From the NCBI GenBank assembly GCA_934365195.1, contig CAKRNA010000002.1:62001-126000 (forward strand): a DNA stretch of 64,000 bases, read 5' to 3'. Shown here one piece after another: positions 62,706 through 64,000 of the stretch. The position numbers and the translations under genes are program-made. Position 1 is the stretch's first letter. Each line of letters starts with the position of its first letter. The stretch comes from an uncultured Clostridia bacterium. Lineage in GTDB: Bacteria; Bacillota; Clostridia; Christensenellales; CAAEEZ01. The notes beneath the pieces were generated by a model, which saw only the letters and a program-made list of their open reading frames with translations, ran no database searches and had not been told where the DNA came from.

Positions 62706-63049
62706 ACACTAAAGAATTAACTGACAAGATTTGCAAAGTATTATCCGATAAAAAAGCACTGGATATTATTATTATCAACGTGGAGGAACTGACTATTCTT
62801 ACCGACAACTACGTTATTTGCTCGGCAAAATCTCAAACCGCAGTAAAATCACTTGCAGGTTACGTAGAAGAGGAACTTACCAAAGAGGGATTAGAGCCAC
62901 TTCATCGTGACGGCGTAAGGGACGGCAAATGGGCGGTGCTTGACTACGGCTCGGTAATTGTTCATATCTTCCTAGAGGACGTGAGGGCTACTTACGACCT
63001 TGAAAAGATATGGTCAAACGGCGAAAATACCGTAAGATACGAAGATTAA
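62702..63049 (+). CDS. rsfS: Ribosomal silencing factor RsfS
   Basis: 115-residue DUF143 protein that binds L14 and blocks subunit joining in starvation. Motifs: KKALDIIIINVEELTILTDNYVICSAKS (in part), GLEPLHRDG, WAVLDYGSVIVHIF and YDLEKIW. The nadD-yqeK-rsfS order is standard. Confidence 0.95.
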   Translation: MNTKELTDKICKVLSDKKALDIIIINVEELTILTDNYVICSAKSQTAVKSLAGYVEEELTKEGLEPLHRDGVRDGKWAVLDYGSVIVHIFLEDVRATYDLEKIWSNGENTVRYED

Positions 63050-63087
63050 ATATGCTTTAAGTTGCAATACTAATATCAGGAGATGAT

Positions 63088-63393
63088 ATGACGTATTGCA
63101 ATTTTATTTATAACAGTAACGTAGACGAAATCGTTTTGTCTATGGATAAGGTAGCAAAGGCAACTTGCCTAGAAAATGATAACGAAGTTATCGTTGCCGT
63201 AATTACGAAACCGATATTTTCCAAGACCGAACTTGACAAAGTTTTGGCTAATATTAGGCTTACTTTGGAAATCACTACCGGCAAAAAGGTGATAATTACA
63301 AGGGATTTAGAAGTCTATTGCGATATCGAAAACCTTAAGAGCGGCGAAAAAAACGTAAGTTTTGAAAGTATAAAATACAAGGCTTTATTATGA
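63088..63393 (+). CDS. Small protein, possibly YhcN/YlaJ-like
   Basis: 101 residues, no signal peptide or TM helix. The pattern IVLSMDKVAKATCLENDNEVIVAV (in part), a helical middle and KKVIITRDLEVYCDIENL recalls the YhcN/YlaJ spore-lipoprotein fold, but the lipobox is missing and the match is by eye. GGAG-like AGGAGATG lies before ATG 63088. It overlaps the next gene by 4 nt, so the two are probably co-expressed. Confidence 0.55.
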   Translation: MTYCNFIYNSNVDEIVLSMDKVAKATCLENDNEVIVAVITKPIFSKTELDKVLANIRLTLEITTGKKVIITRDLEVYCDIENLKSGEKNVSFESIKYKALL

Positions 63394-64000
63394 GAATTTA
63401 CGATATTATTTGTAAAAAGAAAAACGGATTAGCGCTTACAAAAGAGGAAATCGACTTTTTTGTACAGGGCGTAACGGATAGGTCTATTCCCGATTATCAA
63501 ACCACGGCGTTACTTATGGCAATTTGCTTAAAAGGTATGACGGACGAGGAGACCTTTTACTTAACCGACGCTATGGCGCACAGCGGGGATATGGTTTGCC
63601 TAGACGAAATTAAAGGCGTAAAGGTGGACAAGCATTCGACGGGTGGCGTTGGCGACAGCACTACTTTTGTGGTATTGCCTATTCTTGCCTCGTTAGGTCT
63701 AAAATGCGCTAAAATGAGCGGTAGGGGGCTTGGTCACACAGGCGGCACGCTGGATAAACTGAACTCAATCGGCGTAAACGTGGAAATATCCGAAGAAAAA
63801 TTTTTTAAAGAAGTGAACGAAATAGGGCTGTCCGTTATCGGTCAAACCAAAAATATTTGTCCTGCTGACAAAATTTTGTACTCGCTACGTGACGTGACTG
63901 GTACGGTGGACAGTATTCCGCTTATCGCAAGTAGCATTATGAGTAAAAAACTTGCCGGTGGCAGCGACGTGATTGTTCTTGACGTAAAGACGGGTGACGG
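63390..64000 (+). CDS. pdp: Pyrimidine-nucleoside phosphorylase, 5' part (cut by window end)
   Basis: First 203 residues of an enzyme that splits uridine or thymidine with phosphate. Motifs: DKHSTGGVGDSTTF, KMSGRGLGHTGGTLDKL, TKNICPADKILYSLRDVT (in part) and SSIMSKKLAGGSD, all of the thymidine/pyrimidine-nucleoside phosphorylase family. The full protein should be about 430 residues. ATG 63390 overlaps the previous stop (ATGA). DeoA versus Pdp cannot be separated from this part alone. Confidence 0.93.
   Translation, partial: MRIYDIICKKKNGLALTKEEIDFFVQGVTDRSIPDYQTTALLMAICLKGMTDEETFYLTDAMAHSGDMVCLDEIKGVKVDKHSTGGVGDSTTFVVLPILASLGLKCAKMSGRGLGHTGGTLDKLNSIGVNVEISEEKFFKEVNEIGLSVIGQTKNICPADKILYSLRDVTGTVDSIPLIASSIMSKKLAGGSDVIVLDVKTGD

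Noticed and set aside
1..64000. tRNA, rRNA, SRP RNA, insertion sequences or prophage
   Set aside because: No cloverleaf, no conserved rRNA or SRP loop sequences, no transposase or integrase and no terminal inverted repeats seen by eye; a covariance search would be needed to exclude small RNAs.

Overview
The window is a 64 kb piece of a low-GC chromosome. Gene content and order point to an anaerobic Bacillota of class Clostridia, probably an uncultured lineage; this is inferred, and species cannot be named from the sequence alone. Signs of an anaerobe are a ferredoxin-dependent indolepyruvate oxidoreductase, phosphate acetyltransferase with acetate kinase, radical-SAM enzymes and an Rrf2/IscS/IscU set. 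Gene order follows Bacillus-type blocks: rsmD-coaD-ylbJ-ylbM-(pta-ackA)-ylbN-rpmF-plsX-rnc-smc-ftsY-ylxM-ffh-rpsP-khpA-rimM-trmD-rplS; comM-dprA-topA-trmFO-hslVU; lepA-hemW-hrcA-grpE-dnaK-dnaJ-prmA-rsmE-mtaB-HIT-rpsU; nadD-yqeK-rsfS. A YlbJ homologue and a possible YhcN/YlaJ-like protein hint at sporulation ancestry.

Layout. 0.1-5.5 kb: an aryl-acid operon with two phenylacetate-CoA ligase paralogues around iorAB and a closing ACT-domain protein. 5.7-10.9 kb: an alanine racemase-like gene, then fthC-rsmD-coaD, a coiled-coil protein and an ABC-2 exporter. 10.9-13.0 kb: ylbJ and tmcAL on the minus strand. 13.1-18 kb: pta-ackA, ylbN-rpmF, plsX-rnc. 18-28.6 kb: smc, ftsY, ylxM-ffh and the S16/RimM/TrmD/RbgA/RnhB/YraN/L19 run. 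28.6-30.7 kb: a lipoprotein-anchored polytopic membrane protein. 30.7-43.2 kb: comM, dprA, topA, trmFO, hslVU, hisS, aspS, tcdA, an RseC-like protein and a frame-disrupted thioredoxin. 43.2-47.7 kb: glyA, then rrf2-iscS-iscU with an acyltransferase-like gene. 47.9-48.6 kb: a minus-strand GDPD. 48.8-60.3 kb: lepA, hemW and the HrcA heat-shock operon extending into rRNA/tRNA-modification genes and rpsU. 60.4-64 kb: a minus-strand membrane protein, a nadD-yqeK fusion, rsfS, a small unknown gene and the 5' part of a pyrimidine-nucleoside phosphorylase cut by the window edge.

Most genes are vegetative housekeeping genes packed in operons with many 1-nt (TAATG) or 4-nt (ATGA) junctions, which suggests translational coupling. 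I saw no tRNA, rRNA, CRISPR array, insertion sequence or prophage. I found no clear new multi-gene system. The best leads are: three genes (fthC, dprA, nadD) whose start codon sits exactly where a well-formed promoter would begin transcription, suggesting leaderless mRNAs; a thioredoxin gene with a frame break and an SGPC active site; a fused NadD-YqeK protein with an HLEH motif; a promoter that seems to sit inside a terminator ahead of ylxM-ffh; and a lipoprotein/carbohydrate-binding/GT-C-like fusion.
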